64,000 nucleotides of DNA from Cocos nucifera (lineage: Eukaryota > Streptophyta > Magnoliopsida > Arecales > Arecaceae): NCBI GenBank assembly GCA_006176705.1, contig QRFJ01000047.1, forward strand, positions 2,081,775-2,145,774, in the 5' to 3' direction. Below, one piece after another: positions 45,577 to 57,784 of this stretch. The position numbers and the translations under genes were made by a program. The notes beneath the pieces are model-generated. The model had not been told where the DNA came from and ran no database searches. It was given only the letters and a program-made list of their open reading frames with translations. How positions within the stretch are numbered: position 1 is the stretch's first letter; the number at the start of each line of letters is the position of its first letter.

Positions 45577-48500
45577 GGTACATAAACAAGAGATGTCTCT
45601 AAGTATACTAAAATAAATATATATAAAAAAGAATTAAAATAAATATATCATTAATATATCATGCCAACAATATATATCAAAAGTGCATGAGATATAAAGA
45701 GTCCATAATAATAAAGCAATAATAAAACATAAATACAAAGTCACTCCCACTAACCAAGTACATCAAAAAAACTCAGTATGCTCATATTTTCAACATGCCT
45801 TATAAAACATATGGGCCTCAAACCAGGGGATTAGCTAACATTGACTCTATGTCTATGTACTCAATAGTTATGTCTCCTTTCTTCACAAGATCTCTTACTA
45901 TCAGGTACTTCAGCTCCAAATATTTAGATCTACTAGAAGATTTATTATTCTTTGTGAAGAATACAGTAGCACTATTATCACAATCGATTGTAAGTGGTCT
46001 GAAGATAGAATCAATGATCTGAAGTTCTACAATAAAATTTCTTAGCCAAACAGCTTGAGAAGCAGCTCCATAATAAGCAATAAACTCAACTTGCATAGTA
46101 GAGAAAGCTGTCATGGTCTGTTTATCACTCCTTCAGAATATCGCACCTCCGGTTAACATAAAAATATATTCTGAGATTGATTTCAAATCATCAGGGCATC
46201 CAGCAAGATCTGAATCCGAATATCCTAATAATTGTAGATCATCAATTCTTCTATACACAAGCATATAGTCCTTGATTTTCTGTATCTCATTACCCTTTTT
46301 GTTGCAATCCAATATTGAAAATCTGGATTCGATAGATATCTATCAAGAACTACCACTATGAAGGCAATATCAGGTCTGGTATAAATCTGAGCATACATCA
46401 GACTCCCTATAGCACTGGCATAAGGAATATTCTTCATCTAATCCTTTTCAAGCTCATTTTTGGGGTACTGATTTTTACTGAACTTATCATCTTTGGCAAT
46501 AGGCGTATCACAGAGTTTGTAATTTTGTATATTAAATCTTTCAAGAACTCTATTAATGTATTTCTTTTATGACAAATCCAACAGATGACGTGATCTATCC
46601 CCATGAATTTCAATACCTAAGACAAAAGCTACTTCTATAAGATCTTTCATATCAAAAATCTTAGATAATATTTGTTTAGTCTCATTGAGCAGACTATAAT
46701 TACTACTGGAAAGCAAGATATCATTAACATATAGGATAAGAAAAATAAACTTGCTCCCACTGATCTTGAGATAGATGCACTGATCAACTTTATTTTTTTT
46801 AAAATCAAGAGAGATTACTACCTCATCAAATTTCAAATATCATTGTCTAGATGCTTGTTTCAGATCATAGATCGACTTCTTCAATCTATAGACTAAATAT
46901 TCTCTTCCACTCTCCTGAAAATTCTCAGGCTATTTCATATATACTTTCTTACTGAGATTATCATTCAGAAAAGTAATTTTTATGTCCATCCGATGAAGCT
47001 CTAAGTCATAATGAGCTACTAAAGACATGATGATTCTAAAAAAAAAATTTATAGATATTGGAGAGAAAATTTCAGTATAATCAACTCCTTCTCTCTAAGT
47101 AAATCCTTTAGCTACCAATCTAGTCTTGAATCACTCAATCCTTTCTTTAGATTTTTTTTTAATCTTATATACCCACTTATATCCAATATATTTGTTATGT
47201 TCAATAGGCTCAACAAGCTTCCATACATTATTATTAGCCATAAACTGCATTTCTTTCTTCATAGCATTTATCCATAAATCAGACTGGGGATAGATCACAA
47301 CATCATAATATGTCACTGGATCAACCACATGTCCAATATTATAATCACTTTCTCCAAGATAGACGTAAAAATCATCAGGATTAGCAGGTCTTCTTTGTCG
47401 GACAGATCTTCTTAATGTCACCTCATCATTAGGCTGAATAGGTTGATAATTCAATATAGGAGCAGGAGGATTAGGAATCTGAACGTTCATTCTATCAATA
47501 GGGGAATAAACTATATTTTCATATGATGCAGTTACAGGAATAGAGATAGTCTCAGTCTGATTATTATCAACATCAATACCTCGAAAAGATTCCATATCAG
47601 CCACATCAAGTTCTAAAAATTTTTCAGTCTATAACTCTACAATTCTATTACCTCTTTCAGGACTATAGAATCTATATCCTTTAGCATGTTCTAGATATCC
47701 AATGAAATAGCAACGACTAGTTCTAGGGTCAATCTTTTTCTCTATAGGGTTATATATTCTCACTTCTGCAGGACAATCCCAAACCCAAAAATGATTTAGA
47801 CTAGATTTTCTATCAGTCCATATTTTAAAAAATATTTTGGGTACAAATGTACTAGGAATCCTATTAAAAATATACAAGATAGTTTTAATAGCCTCACCCC
47901 ATAGATATTCTGGCAAATTTGACCTACTCATCATGCTCCTCATCACATCCTTAAGGATGCGATTACGTCTTTCGACTACACCATTCTACTCAAGACTACT
48001 AGGCATAGTATATTGGGCTACAATCCCATAAACTTATAAGTATTTGGCAAACGGATCCATATGCTATTCTGCTATATCATGTTTGTCATAATACTCATCT
48101 CCACGGTCAGATCTCACAAACTTGATGATCTTTCCCAATTGTCTCTCAACTTCTATTTTAAAGATTTTAAATTTTTCAAGAGTATCAGACTTTTCTTTAA
48201 TCAAATAAAGATAACCATATCGAAAAAAAATCATCAATAAATATGATAAAATATTTATTGCCATAGATTGTAGAAGAATAAGGTCTACTGATATCAGTGT
48301 GAATTATTTTTAGAAGGTCTGAACTATGAGTTGCTCCTTTCTTTTTAGTCTTAGTCAATTTACCTCTAATACAATCAATGCAAGTCTCCACGTCTCCAAA
48401 ATCTAAGGTAGGCAAGATATCATCCTTAATTAGTCTATCAACTTTTTCTTAGATATGTGCCCTAAGCATTTGTGCCACAACATAGAGGATCTTTTTTTGA

Positions 48501-50314
48501 TTTTAGAATGTTTTGTAATCACATTCTCAACATTCAAAAAAGCATAGGAATTATTATAAGGTAAACACAATTTATATAATCCATCACTCAAAATGCCATA
48601 ACCAATAATTTAAGAATTAAATGTTAAATCAACTTTTTTATCATAATAATCAAAATCAAAACCAATTTTATCTAAAGAAGAAATATAAATCAAATTCCTT
48701 CTGAAAGAAGGTACATAAAAGATATTTTTTAAATAAATTTTAAAATCAGACTCTAAAGACAACTTAACAAGTCCTATGTATTCAATTTCAACTACAAAGT
48801 CATTTTCTACTTTCAACTTGATCTCTTTCAGGCTTGGTTTTCTCTTGTTTATGAATTTCTGCAAGAAAATGGCAACATGAGTTGTGGCATCACTATCTAT
48901 CCACCAAGAATCAATAGGGACATCAGCTATATTTGACTCATAACAAACAAGAGCTTGGGGCTTACCTTCTTGTTTTTGTTTTTTTCTAACCAAGACTTGA
49001 ACTTCCAGCATTGACTTCTTATATGGCCTTTTCTTTTATAGTGAAAATATTTGACATCTTTTTCAATGGCAGCTTTGGGACCACCTACAAAATAATTTTG
49101 ATTAGGATTGTTACCATGTCCTTTAACATTCTGAGACTATTTAGGAGCAGTAGGTTTATTCTTTTTCTTCTTCATAAAACCTTTGTCAGAATAAAGTTTT
49201 GGTTGGAAAGAAAGAAAGGCAATCTCATTTTTTCTTTCTTTGGTTTCTCTTCCTCAACAATACATTTAGTGATCAACTTATTAATATTTCAAATTTTATT
49301 TAGAGTATTATAGGCAGTTTTGATCTGGAAGAATTCAATAGATAATGAATTCAAAGCATGAGGTACTAGAAAGGAGTCAGGTAATTCAATTTTAGATCTT
49401 TAAGTTTGGTTTGGAGATGAATCATTTTCAGAATATATTTCCTTACACCTCCAACATTGTCATATCTCATGGTCATCAATTTTTTTATCAGACATCCAAA
49501 CTTGGTATTTTCAGATACAAGATATCTCTGTCCTATAGCATCAAATAGTTTCTTAGCACTATTGATCTCTGGCAGACCACTCAAAAGATCAGAAATTGAC
49601 ATCTTAATAGCAATTAAGCTAAGCCTATTAGATTTTTTCTACTTAGCAAAATAATCTTTCTGTTCTGATGTACTCTGATCATTAAAATCATTAGGTTTAT
49701 TCTCATGCAATGCCAAATCAATATCAGCAATCCCTAGGATAAATTTCATATCTTATTTTCATCTCTTATAATTTGATCTGGTCAAGACTTCAATAATGAA
49801 ATTGTTATTATTAACACCAAAAGTAACTGTACAACAAATAATAGGAATATCAAATATTAGATAATGGACATTATCAACAACATAGTTATATAATGACATA
49901 AACCATAAACAAGAGCCCAAATACTATATCACATGTTCTCCTTTGGGCAGAATATGCAATATGCATAAGAGCTTTACACGATGCTATAAAAAAAAATCCT
50001 AGCATTCAAAAATCTATCCCCTTTGGACAGATAGAGTCCGAAAGTCAGAATACCCTCGCGACATAATGGTCCATATAATTTTTAGTTAAAATACACAATA
50101 ACCTCCTTTGGATAGGTGATTATATGTCACAACTAGAAAATATTCCTCTAATGATGAAAAATTCTATGAACTAATATAAATAAATCATTTTGATGATAAA
50201 TATTCATGCCAATCCATAAAATTATCCATATAAAAAATTAAATATCTAAAATAATCAAGTCCAGTATGAGATACTTAACAACATACATTCCACTGATCAT
50301 AATACAACATAATC
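45577..50314 (-). mobile_element. Internal domain of a decayed Ty1/copia element
   Basis: The order on the minus strand is gag, protease, integrase, reverse transcriptase, RNase H, which defines Ty1/copia. Gag remnants lie at about 49750-49366 and the protease region at 49011-48610. Integrase lies at about 48415-47629, reverse transcriptase at about 47604-46567, and RNase H ends near 45818. The 5' leader continues from 49751 to the CACTA insertion at 50315. The 5' LTR and the primer binding site are not in the window. Numerous stops and shifts show that the copy is dead. Confidence 0.85.
45781..49750 (-). pseudogene. Broken copia gag-pol
   Basis: The frames are interrupted throughout. Gag holds ISDLLSGLPEINSAKKLFDA. 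The protease motif reads WWIDSDATTH, where the family has a DSGA-type motif, so the active-site neighbourhood is altered. Integrase shows CIDCIRGKLTK, IIHTDI and the DRGDEYY region, followed by LPEYLWGEA. Reverse transcriptase carries LYVNDI in place of the YVDD catalytic signature. The RNase H C-terminus has the IDCDNSATVFFTKN and KYLELKYLIVRD blocks. Loss of these key residues together with the stops rules out an active copy. Confidence 0.85.
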
Positions 50315-50330
50315 ACTACTATAAAAAAGG

Positions 50331-50700
50331 GCTACGACAGCGGTTATAAACCACTGCCGTAGCCCAAAAAATCACTGTCATAGGCTATGACAGTGGTTTT
50401 CTAACCGCTGCTACTGCGGTTATCACCGTAGCTCTATCGCAGCGGTTGTTAGAATTGCTACCATAGATGATCTATTACAGTGATTTATAAACCACCGTAA
50501 AAGATCGATCTATCGTAGCGGTTATGTAACCGCTGCTATAGATATCCTATGGCAGCGATTACATAACTACTGCCATAAGTAATATAGCAGCGATTTCTTA
50601 ACCGCTGCCATAAGTCTACTATAGCGGTTGGTACCAAACTTATGGCAGTAGTTGGCATGGATATGGCAGCGATTATAAAACCGCTGTCATAGATCTTGAA
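50331..50700. repeat. CACTA subterminal repeats (CCGCTGCCATAG type), palindromic
   Basis: At least a dozen imperfect copies of a 12-bp word occur in both orientations, several as back-to-back palindromes such as the one at about 50333-50364. Such clusters bind the transposase in En/Spm elements. A matching cluster at 54080-54165 marks the other end. Confidence 0.8.
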
Positions 50701-50860
50701 TAATTAAAAAAAATAAAATTTTTATTTTTTTATATATTTTATCTGATAAATATAGATATATAACATAAAAAAATATAATAAATAAAAATTATTTTGAAAT
50801 ACTAAAATTTTATTAATGAATAAAATTTATTATAATATTTTTTTTAAAAAATAAAATATA

Positions 50861-52528
50861 TCAAAAGTCTCCTAAATCTACATCATTATCGTCGTCGTCG
50901 TCACCGAGAGCCTGAGCCTGAGCCGAAGCTGAAGCTGGAATGCAGGCCAACATATCCTCAAAGTCCGTGACTTCAAAACGCGCGTTGAGTGTCAACATCA
51001 TGTCTCTCACGATGCCCTCCAAATGAGATGCGCGCTCCTCAGCCTGATCTGCCCGTATTGCAGCATGATCTGCCCATGCCAATGCCTTCTCAAGCTCCTC
51101 TCGACTGATGACATCGAAAGTCTATGAGAAGATGCTCGCCTCAGATTAGTAGCTCATTGGCATATGTTCGGGCCTATATCGGATCCTCCTAGAGTGCTCA
51201 GGCCCTAAGACCTAAGACAGATGGTCATGGGATTAGAGGTATCTGGGCCCTCGCTCGCGAGTGCATCTAACTGATCCTGTAATTATAAATTAAAATAAAA
51301 TTTTATAAGAAATATTATAATACCAATATATTTAATACTTATAAAAATATGTCCGATCGCGGCGTTCATCAGCCTACCCATCTTGTTTGTGTGGCTAGAT
51401 CGAAAGATCTCGCTATGGCTGGACATCACTCCATCTCTCATCAACTATAATAAAAAATAAATTTATCAAAAAATAATAAAAAATATAAATTTAATTTATC
51501 TAATAAGATTTAGAATTAATTACCTCTCTATGCACACAACTGATCATAAACTCGTGGCCTAGAGTGTGCATATACTCCTGACCTGCATGGTTCTCCTGAT
51601 TCTGACGGAAGATAGCCTAACAAGTATTCAAATAAATAATAAATATTTAAATAAAATTTTAAGTATATTAAAAAATTTAAAAGTTAAAAATTTTACCTCG
51701 AACTTCTGGCTCCTCCAATGTCTAACCATCCTCTCCCACTGACTCGGAGGACAGTCCTATATCCAGGGAACAAGCTCCTTCGGAGTGTCTCATCGGTGCT
51801 CGAGCCATCCTCTATGAAACTTGACCTTGTAATCCTGATACAACTCTTCGATCTTCTTCAGTCGGGCATCTTGAGCCCTCTCGTGATCGGAGAAGTCATA
51901 CCTTCTCTGCACCAATTTATCAAAAACCAGTTACAAAATTATTCTAATCAAACATATATAATGTAAACATATAAAATGCATAAATATAACTAAGATGCGC
52001 GTACTTACCCATATCTCCTCCCATACTCGATCCCTAACGGCATCATCCATCAAACATTAGTCTCTGGGCTCTACGAGAATGATGTCCGATCGTCTCACAA
52101 GCACTCCAAAAAAGGAATGCATCTTCCGTGCGGTCTCCTTTATCGACGTTCCCTTCGCATCATATTGCACCATCACTTGATGCTCGCGATTCCACATATG
52201 TGCCATATGTGTGGGATCGTGAAATGTCCGACTAAATGATGCACCTACAATGCAAATACGTTATGCAAATATATAAGTATACAAATACTATATAAAAAAT
52301 AAAGTTGTACTAATATAATAAAAACATACACTCAGATGCCAGCGACGGTAGAGGCTCAGCTGTCGGTGGAGTAAATACCATCGGTGGAGTAGATGCCGAC
52401 GGTAAAAATTCCTGAGCAGTCGATGTCAAGATGGACGGAGTATGCTCCGACTGCTCCTCGGATGCTGAACTATGCGTAACCCACCGAGAGGCAGGGGTGA
52501 AAGCTAGATGGCATTTCGATGCCATCAT
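50861..52528 (-). pseudogene. Fragmented Transposase_24-type (Ptta/En/Spm) gene
   Basis: The minus-strand pieces are in the order of the plant Transposase_24 family that accompanies CACTA elements. The start is MMASKCHLAFTPASRWVT (52528). Next comes a segment with HDPTHMAHMWNREHQ and VWEEIW, then one with FHRGWLEHR and PSQWERMVRHW, then MSSHSEIFRSSHTNKMGRL. A C-terminal exon ends in an acidic stretch (DDDDDNDVDLGDF). Intron-like AT-rich gaps separate them. The third piece contains in-frame stops, so the gene is not intact. Its role in CACTA transposition is not well defined. Confidence 0.72.
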
Positions 52529-52629
52529 GACCTACAACGTTAATGAACATTAATCAATATAACATCATAACATATCAAATTCTATTTGCTCGAAAGTCGA
52601 GCCGGCTCTATGCCTGAGACATTCGGCTA

Positions 52630-53090
52630 GGGTCCTCCCCCAGCCAGCTTAATCATGGCCCAAGCCGGCTCGACTGTGTATCTAAGTCGGCTCCGCTATG
52701 TGCCATCCCCTCAATCACTCCCTCTCTTCCTCTATCAATTATCGTCGGTGAGGTCGAACCCCTCCCTCCCAACTTTTTCATCTCTCGATCTTCCTCTCTC
52801 CCTCTCTCGATTTTCCTCACCGACGAGGTCGGACCCCATCCCTCCCTCTCTCACTCTCTTGATCTCTCTTGTCGGTAAGGCCGGACCCCATCCCTCCCAG
52901 TGATGCTAGCGAGGCCGGACCCCCTCCCTCCCTCTCTCGCTCTCTCGATCTTCCATTCTCCCTCTCTCGATCTTCCTCGTCGACAAGGCTGGACCCTCTC
53001 CCTCCTAATGATGGCGGCGAGGTCGGACCCCCTCTCTCCCAATGATGGCGACGAGGCCGGATCCCTTTCTTCCTCTCTCAAGTATAGATC
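52630..53090. repeat. Short-unit tandem repeats within the CACTA element
   Basis: Repeated words of the GAGGTCGGACCCC and CCTCCCTCTCTCGATC types, spaced about 40-60 bases apart, form an irregular array. The array lies upstream of the Transposase_24 start on the minus strand and may be part of its leader or promoter. Confidence 0.6.
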
Positions 53091-53519
53091 CATCGGGTAT
53101 TCGAATTTGGATCCGGTATCGGTAATTAAAATTGGGTCCAGATCTAAATTTTTAGATTTCGATCCAAATCCAATCCATTGACAGATCTAGTCTACAGCCA
53201 CCGACATGGCACGATCCAAGGCTACCGCCATGGTACTGTCCAAAAACTATGACATGTAGATAATTATAATATTTATTATAAATATTCTATAAATTATTAT
53301 AAATATATATGATTAATAAATAATACTATAAAATTAAAAAAAATTATACTTATGGTAATAGAGAGCGGATCGCACCGAAAGCTCTGAGGGTCATCGACGA
53401 TGACGCTAGAGAAGGACGACGACACTAGAGGTAACCTGTGAAATAAAAGCAAGATAGTGAGATAGAAAAGAGAGAAAAAGAGAAAAGAAAAAAGAGAGAG
53501 AGCACGGGCGGTCGAGGAT

Positions 53520-54050
53520 GGAGGGCCAGGGGGAGGGGGCATAGTGATGAAGAGGCCAAAGGAGACTTCGCACTCGATCGGGGAGGGTCAGAATGATGAT
53601 GGTGGTGGGGGGTGGGGTTTCATGGGGGTCGAAGGAGGATTGGATGGGGGTTCGCTAGGGATGAGGGAGGGTCGGATGGAGGGCGGGGGGTTGGATTTGT
53701 TGGGGGGCGAGCGGGGGTGGAGGGAGGTTCACCGGAGGGGAGGTTTCGTGGGGGACTGAGGGAGTATCGGATGGGGGGTTCGTCGGAGGGGGCTTTCACT
53801 GGGGCCGAGGGAGGGTCGGATAGAGGGTGGGGGTCGGATGGGGTGGTGGGTGGTGGAGAGGGGCGGTCGGGGATGGGGGGGTGGAGAGGTAAGGGAAGGA
53901 GGGGCGACACCGACTGAGGGAGAGAGGGAAAGGAGGGGCGACACCGATTGAGGGGGAGGAGGGGCGACGTTGGTCAGGAGGAAGGAGCCTTACCGATGAC
54001 GAAGAGGAAGGAGAGAGACAGAGCGTGAGAGATTGAGCGCGCACGGAAGG
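53520..54050. repeat. G-rich purine tract inside the CACTA element
   Basis: A strongly strand-biased stretch of GGAGGGTCGGATGGGGG type about 500 bases long. It opens long spurious frames on both strands but has no protein character. Its composition resembles the cores of the hAT-like elements at 7.95 and 9.8 kb. Confidence 0.75.
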
Positions 54051-54499
54051 AAAGAAAAAATTTGGAGATTTTTAACCTAACCTACAGTAGTGGTTATCGA
54101 ACCGCTGTCATAGATCTATAGATCCCGATCTATAGCAGCGATTTTTGATAACCACTACTATAGGTAGTGTTGGTGCAGAAATCCATCGCCGCCGGAGGCC
54201 GCCGCATTCGAGGCCGCTGGGCGCCGCCGGGGACCTGCAAAAGGAAGTCCCGTCCGGAACCGGTGGGGTGGTGGCTCCGGCAGGACCCTCCGACGGTCAA
54301 GTCAGCTTCCGGCCAACAGTAATGGAGTGCCCGGAATGAGTTCCGGAGCTTAGGAAGGTGGAGAAAGGCTTAGAGAGTCGAGAGTTCAGAGAGCTTAGCC
54401 TTAGTATGTCGGGAGGGGTCCTTTTATAGCGGAGCTTAGTTGAGGGTGACGGCTGTGCCGTCTGGCAGAGAGTCGTCGGGCAGCATGGAGTTTGGTACG

Positions 54500-54740
54500 G
54501 AGAGGAAGGCGTCGTCCGGTAGGTCGTGGGAGCCCATACCGGCGAGCAGTCGGCCACACGGAGTCCGGTACGGAAAGGAAGGCGCCGTCCGGTAGGTCGT
54601 GGGAGCCATACCGGCGAGCAGTCGGCCACATGGAGTCCGGTACGGAGAGGAAGGCGTCGTCCGGTAGATATGGGGGCCATACCGGCGAGCCGTGGGCCGC
54701 ATGGAGTCCGGTACGGAGAGGGAGGCGCGTCCGGCCTTGC
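54500..54740 (-). repeat. Tandem repeats of about 75 bp inside the LTR
   Basis: About three copies of a unit containing GAGTCCGGTACGGAGAGGAA and ATACCGGCGAGC, near the TATA side of the LTR. This array is distinct from the 39-bp one. Confidence 0.75.
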
Positions 54741-54954
54741 TGCAGGCGACGGTTCATCCAACGGAGTTTGGACTTTGCAATGGAGTTCGGTCGAAGGGGA
54801 AGCTGGGGGAGCTCGTCTGGCTGAAGGGTCGGCCATCTGTAGAGTTCGGCCACTGAGAGGCCCGAAAAAGCTCGGCTGGCCAATTGAAGGACTTCGGTTG
54901 CTAGTTGGTTCGTCAGGGCTCGCTGAGGAGTTCGGTCGCCTAGGGTCGGTCCGA

Positions 54955-57060
54955 AGGAGTTCGGCCGTGGGGAAGTCCGAAGGAGTTCGGCTGCATGGAC
55001 TCGCCTGGGGTCGGTCCGAAGGAGTTCGGCCGCATGGACTCGCCTGGGGTCGGTCCGAAGGAGTTCGGCTGCACGGACTCGCCTGGGGTCGGCCCGAAGG
55101 AGTTCGGCTGCACGGACTCGCCTGGGTCGTCCGAAGGAGTTCGGCCGCATGGACTCGCCTGGGTCGGCCCGAAGGAGTTCGGCTGCACGGACTCGCCTGG
55201 GGTCGGTCCGAAGGAGTTCGGCCGTGGGAAGTCCGAAGGAGTTCGGCTGCATGGACTCGCCTGGGTCGGTCCGAAGGAGTTCGGCCGCATGGACTCGCCT
55301 GGGTCGGCCCGAAGGAGTTCGGCTGCCGGACTCGCCTGGGGTCGGTCCGAAGGAGTTTCGGCCGTGGAAGTCCGAAGGAGTTCGGCTGCATGGACTCGCC
55401 TGGGGTCGGTCCGAAGGAGTTCGGCCGCATGGACTCGCCTGGGGTCGGCCCGAAGGAGTTCGCTGCACGACTCGCCTGGGTCGGTCCGAANNNNNNNNNN
55501 NNNNNNNNNNNNNNNNNNNNNNNNNNNNNNNNNNNNNNNNNNNNNNNNNNNNNNNNNNNNNNNNNNNNNNNNNNNNNNNNNNNNNNNNNNNNNNNNNNNN
55601 NNNNNNNNNNNNNNNNNNNNNNNNNNNNNNNNNNNNNNNNNNNNNNNNNNNNNNNNNNNNNNNNNNNNNNNNNNNNNNNNNNNNNNNNNNNNNNNNNNNN
55701 NNNNNNNNNNNNNNNNNNNNNNNNNNNNNNNNNNNNNNNNNNNNNNNNNNNNNNNNNNNNNNNNNNNNNNNNNNNNNNNNNNNNNNNNNNNNNNNNNNNN
55801 NNNNNNNNNNNNNNNNNNNNNNNNNNNNNNNNNNNNNNNNNNNNNNNNNNNNNNNNNNNNNNNNNNNNNNNNNNNNNNNNNNNNNNNNNNNNNNNNNNNN
55901 NNNNNNNNNNNNNNNNNNNNNNNNNNNNNNNNNNNNNNNNNNNNNNNNNNNNNNNNNNNNNNNNNNNNNNNNNNNNNNNNNNNNNNNNNNNNNNNNNNNN
56001 NNNNNNNNNNNNNNNNNNNNNNNNNNNNNNNNNNNNNNNNNNNNNNNNNNNNNNNNNNNNNNNNNNNNNNNNNNNNNNNNNNNNNNNNNNNNNNNNNNNN
56101 NNNNNNNNNNNNNNNNNNNNNNNNNNNNNNNNNNNNNNNNNNNNNNNNNNNNNNNNNNNNNNNNNNNNNNNNNNNNNNNNNNNNNNNNNNNNNNNNNNNN
56201 NNNNNNNNNNNNNNNNNNNNNNNNNNNNNNNNNNNNNNNNNNNNNNNNNNNNNNNNNNNNNNNNNNNNNNNNNNNNNNNNNNNNNNNNNNNNNNNNNNNN
56301 NNNNNNNNNNNNNNNNNNNNNNNNNNNNNNNNNNNNNNNNNNNNNNNNNNNNNNNNNNNNNNNNNNNNNNNNNNNNNNNNNNNNNNNNNNNNNNNNNNNN
56401 NNNNNNNNNNNNNNNNNNNNNNNNNNNNNNNNNNNNNNNNNNNNNNNNNNNNNNNNNNNNNNNNNNNNNNNNNNNNNNNNNNNNNNNNNNGGGAAGTCCG
56501 AAGGAGTTCGCTGCATGGACTCGCCTGGGGTCGGTCCGAAGGAGTTCGCCGCATGGACTCGCCTGGGGTCGGTCCGAAGGAGTTCGGCTGCACGGACTCG
56601 CCTGGGGTCGGCCCGAAGGAGTTCGGCTGCACGGACTCGCCTGGGGTCGGTCCGAAGGAGTTCGGCCGCATGGACTCGCCTGGGGTCGGCCCGAAGGAGT
56701 TCGGCTGCACGGACTCGCCTGGTCGGTCCGAAGGAGTTCGCCGTGGGAAGTCCGAAGGAGTTCGGCTGCATGGACTCGCCTGGGGTCGGTCCGAAGGAGT
56801 TCGGCCGCATGGACTCGCTGGGGTCGGCCCGAAGGAGTTCGGCTGCACGGACCGCCTGGGTCGGTCCGAAGGAGTTCGGCCGTGGGAAGTCCGAAGGAGT
56901 TCGGGCTGCATGGACTCGCCTGGGGTCGGTCCGAAGGAGTTCGGCCGCATGGACTCGCCTGGGGTCGGCCCGAAGGAGTTCGGCTGCACGGACTCGCCTG
57001 GGGTCGGTCCGAAGGAGTTCGGCCGTGGGGTTCGAAGGAGTTCGGCTGCATGGGTTCGTA
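54955..57060 (-). repeat. 39-bp minisatellite with higher-order structure inside the gypsy LTR
   Basis: The basic unit is 39 bp, built on GAAGGAGTTCGG and GGACTCGCCTGGGGTCGG. Three full variants (with GCTGCATGG, GCCGCATGG or GCTGCACGG in the middle) and one short variant (GCCGTGGGAAGT) recur in that order. The short variant recurs at about 55221, 55361, 56740, 56881 and 57022, giving a higher-order period of about 141 bp. Longer cycles occur at 54966-55221 and 56491-56740. Because 39 is divisible by three and the unit lacks stops, long open frames appear on both strands, but they are not proteins. Confidence 0.9.
55491..56490. other. Assembly gap of exactly 1000 N
   Basis: The run of N is exactly 1000 bases, a likely placeholder rather than a measured size. 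It lies within the minisatellite, so the true array length is unknown. Confidence 0.99.
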
Positions 57061-57784
57061 GGAGAGTTCAGCTGAAGGAAAACCTGGGAGGAGCTCGGAT
57101 GGCCGAACGGGCGTCTGGGAGATCCGTCTCCTGAAGAAGTCCAGCCGCTTGGAGTCCAAGGAGCTCGGCCGTCAGAAAAGTTCGGCTGGCGGTGGGAGTT
57201 CGCCCTCTAAGCAGTTCGGCCGAGACCTTGGTGCAGGGGAGTTCGGCCTCTAAGCGGTTCGACCGTCTTAGGGGCTCGGCCTGGCGCCTGGCGCTGAAGC
57301 TCTTCAGCAGCTACTGGTTACATTGGGCTGAGCATCGGGCCGGGCTTCGGCAGGAGCGGGATTTATCCCCAACAATAGCCCCCCCACTCCCGAGTTCAAG
57401 AATTGAAGGAAGGGAGTACCAAAAAACAGGCGACTGCCGAAGCTTCTTCCAGACTCCGCATTGGTTGCAGCTGAAGCTCGGGGGGGGGTTTCATCCCCGG
57501 TCGATGTTTGGAGTTGAAGTGGGACTCATTTCCAGCCAAAATTGGTGAAGTCGTCGTTGAGGCCGGAGTCAATGTCGCCCCCCGTGGTCAGGGTCGGAGT
57601 TGACATCGCCTTCATCAACCGAAGTCGATCCGGGGGAGACCTCCTCTTGCGCAGTCAAGGTTATGATCGCTTGGGGGAGATCCCGTCTCCCGCTGATGCT
57701 GACACCGAAGTTGAAGCTGAGGTCCGAAGGAGACCTCGTCTTCTATAGAGAAGCTTGCCGTAGACTCTTGGCTAGGCCTGAACC

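Larger units (their letters stand above)
50315..54167 (-). mobile_element. Non-autonomous CACTA (En/Spm) element, truncated at its right end by a gypsy LTR
   Basis: The left end reads CACTACTATAAAAAAGGGC, a typical CACTA terminus. Next to it at 50331-50700 and again at 54080-54165 lie many direct and inverted copies of a CCGCTGCCATAG-type word, the subterminal transposase-binding repeats of this superfamily. The right terminus is missing: the sequence stops at GGTAG (54163-54167), where the gypsy LTR begins. The remaining end should lie beyond the gypsy element, outside the window. Inside are fragments of a Transposase_24-type gene but no TNP2-type (Transposase_21) transposase. The element lies in the 5' leader of the copia element. 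Confidence 0.82.
54168..57374 (-). repeat. 3' LTR (about 3.2 kb including gap) of the fuller Tat-type gypsy element
   Basis: It begins TGTTGG (54168) and ends CCAACA (57374), a perfect inverted pair. On the internal side is a purine tract (GAGTGGGGGGGCTAT on the minus strand, 57375-57389) in polypurine-tract position. A minus-strand TATA-like word lies at about 54421-54429. The LTR is much longer than that of its relative (1.03-1.08 kb) because it carries an expanded minisatellite. It is inserted into the CACTA element; the GGTAG at 54163-54167 should be repeated beyond the other LTR. Confidence 0.83.

Noticed and set aside
54163..54169. GGTAGTG read as the natural right end of the CACTA element
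   Set aside because: The inverse of the left end should include a T run before TATAGTAGTG. It is absent here, and TG of this word is the first base pair of the gypsy LTR, so the CACTA end is interrupted rather than complete.
54297..57159. Several very long open frames on both strands (up to about 860 codons) around the N gap
   Set aside because: They arise because the 39-bp unit is divisible by three and free of stops, and the N run is read through. Their sequence is a 13-residue repeat with no protein family character.
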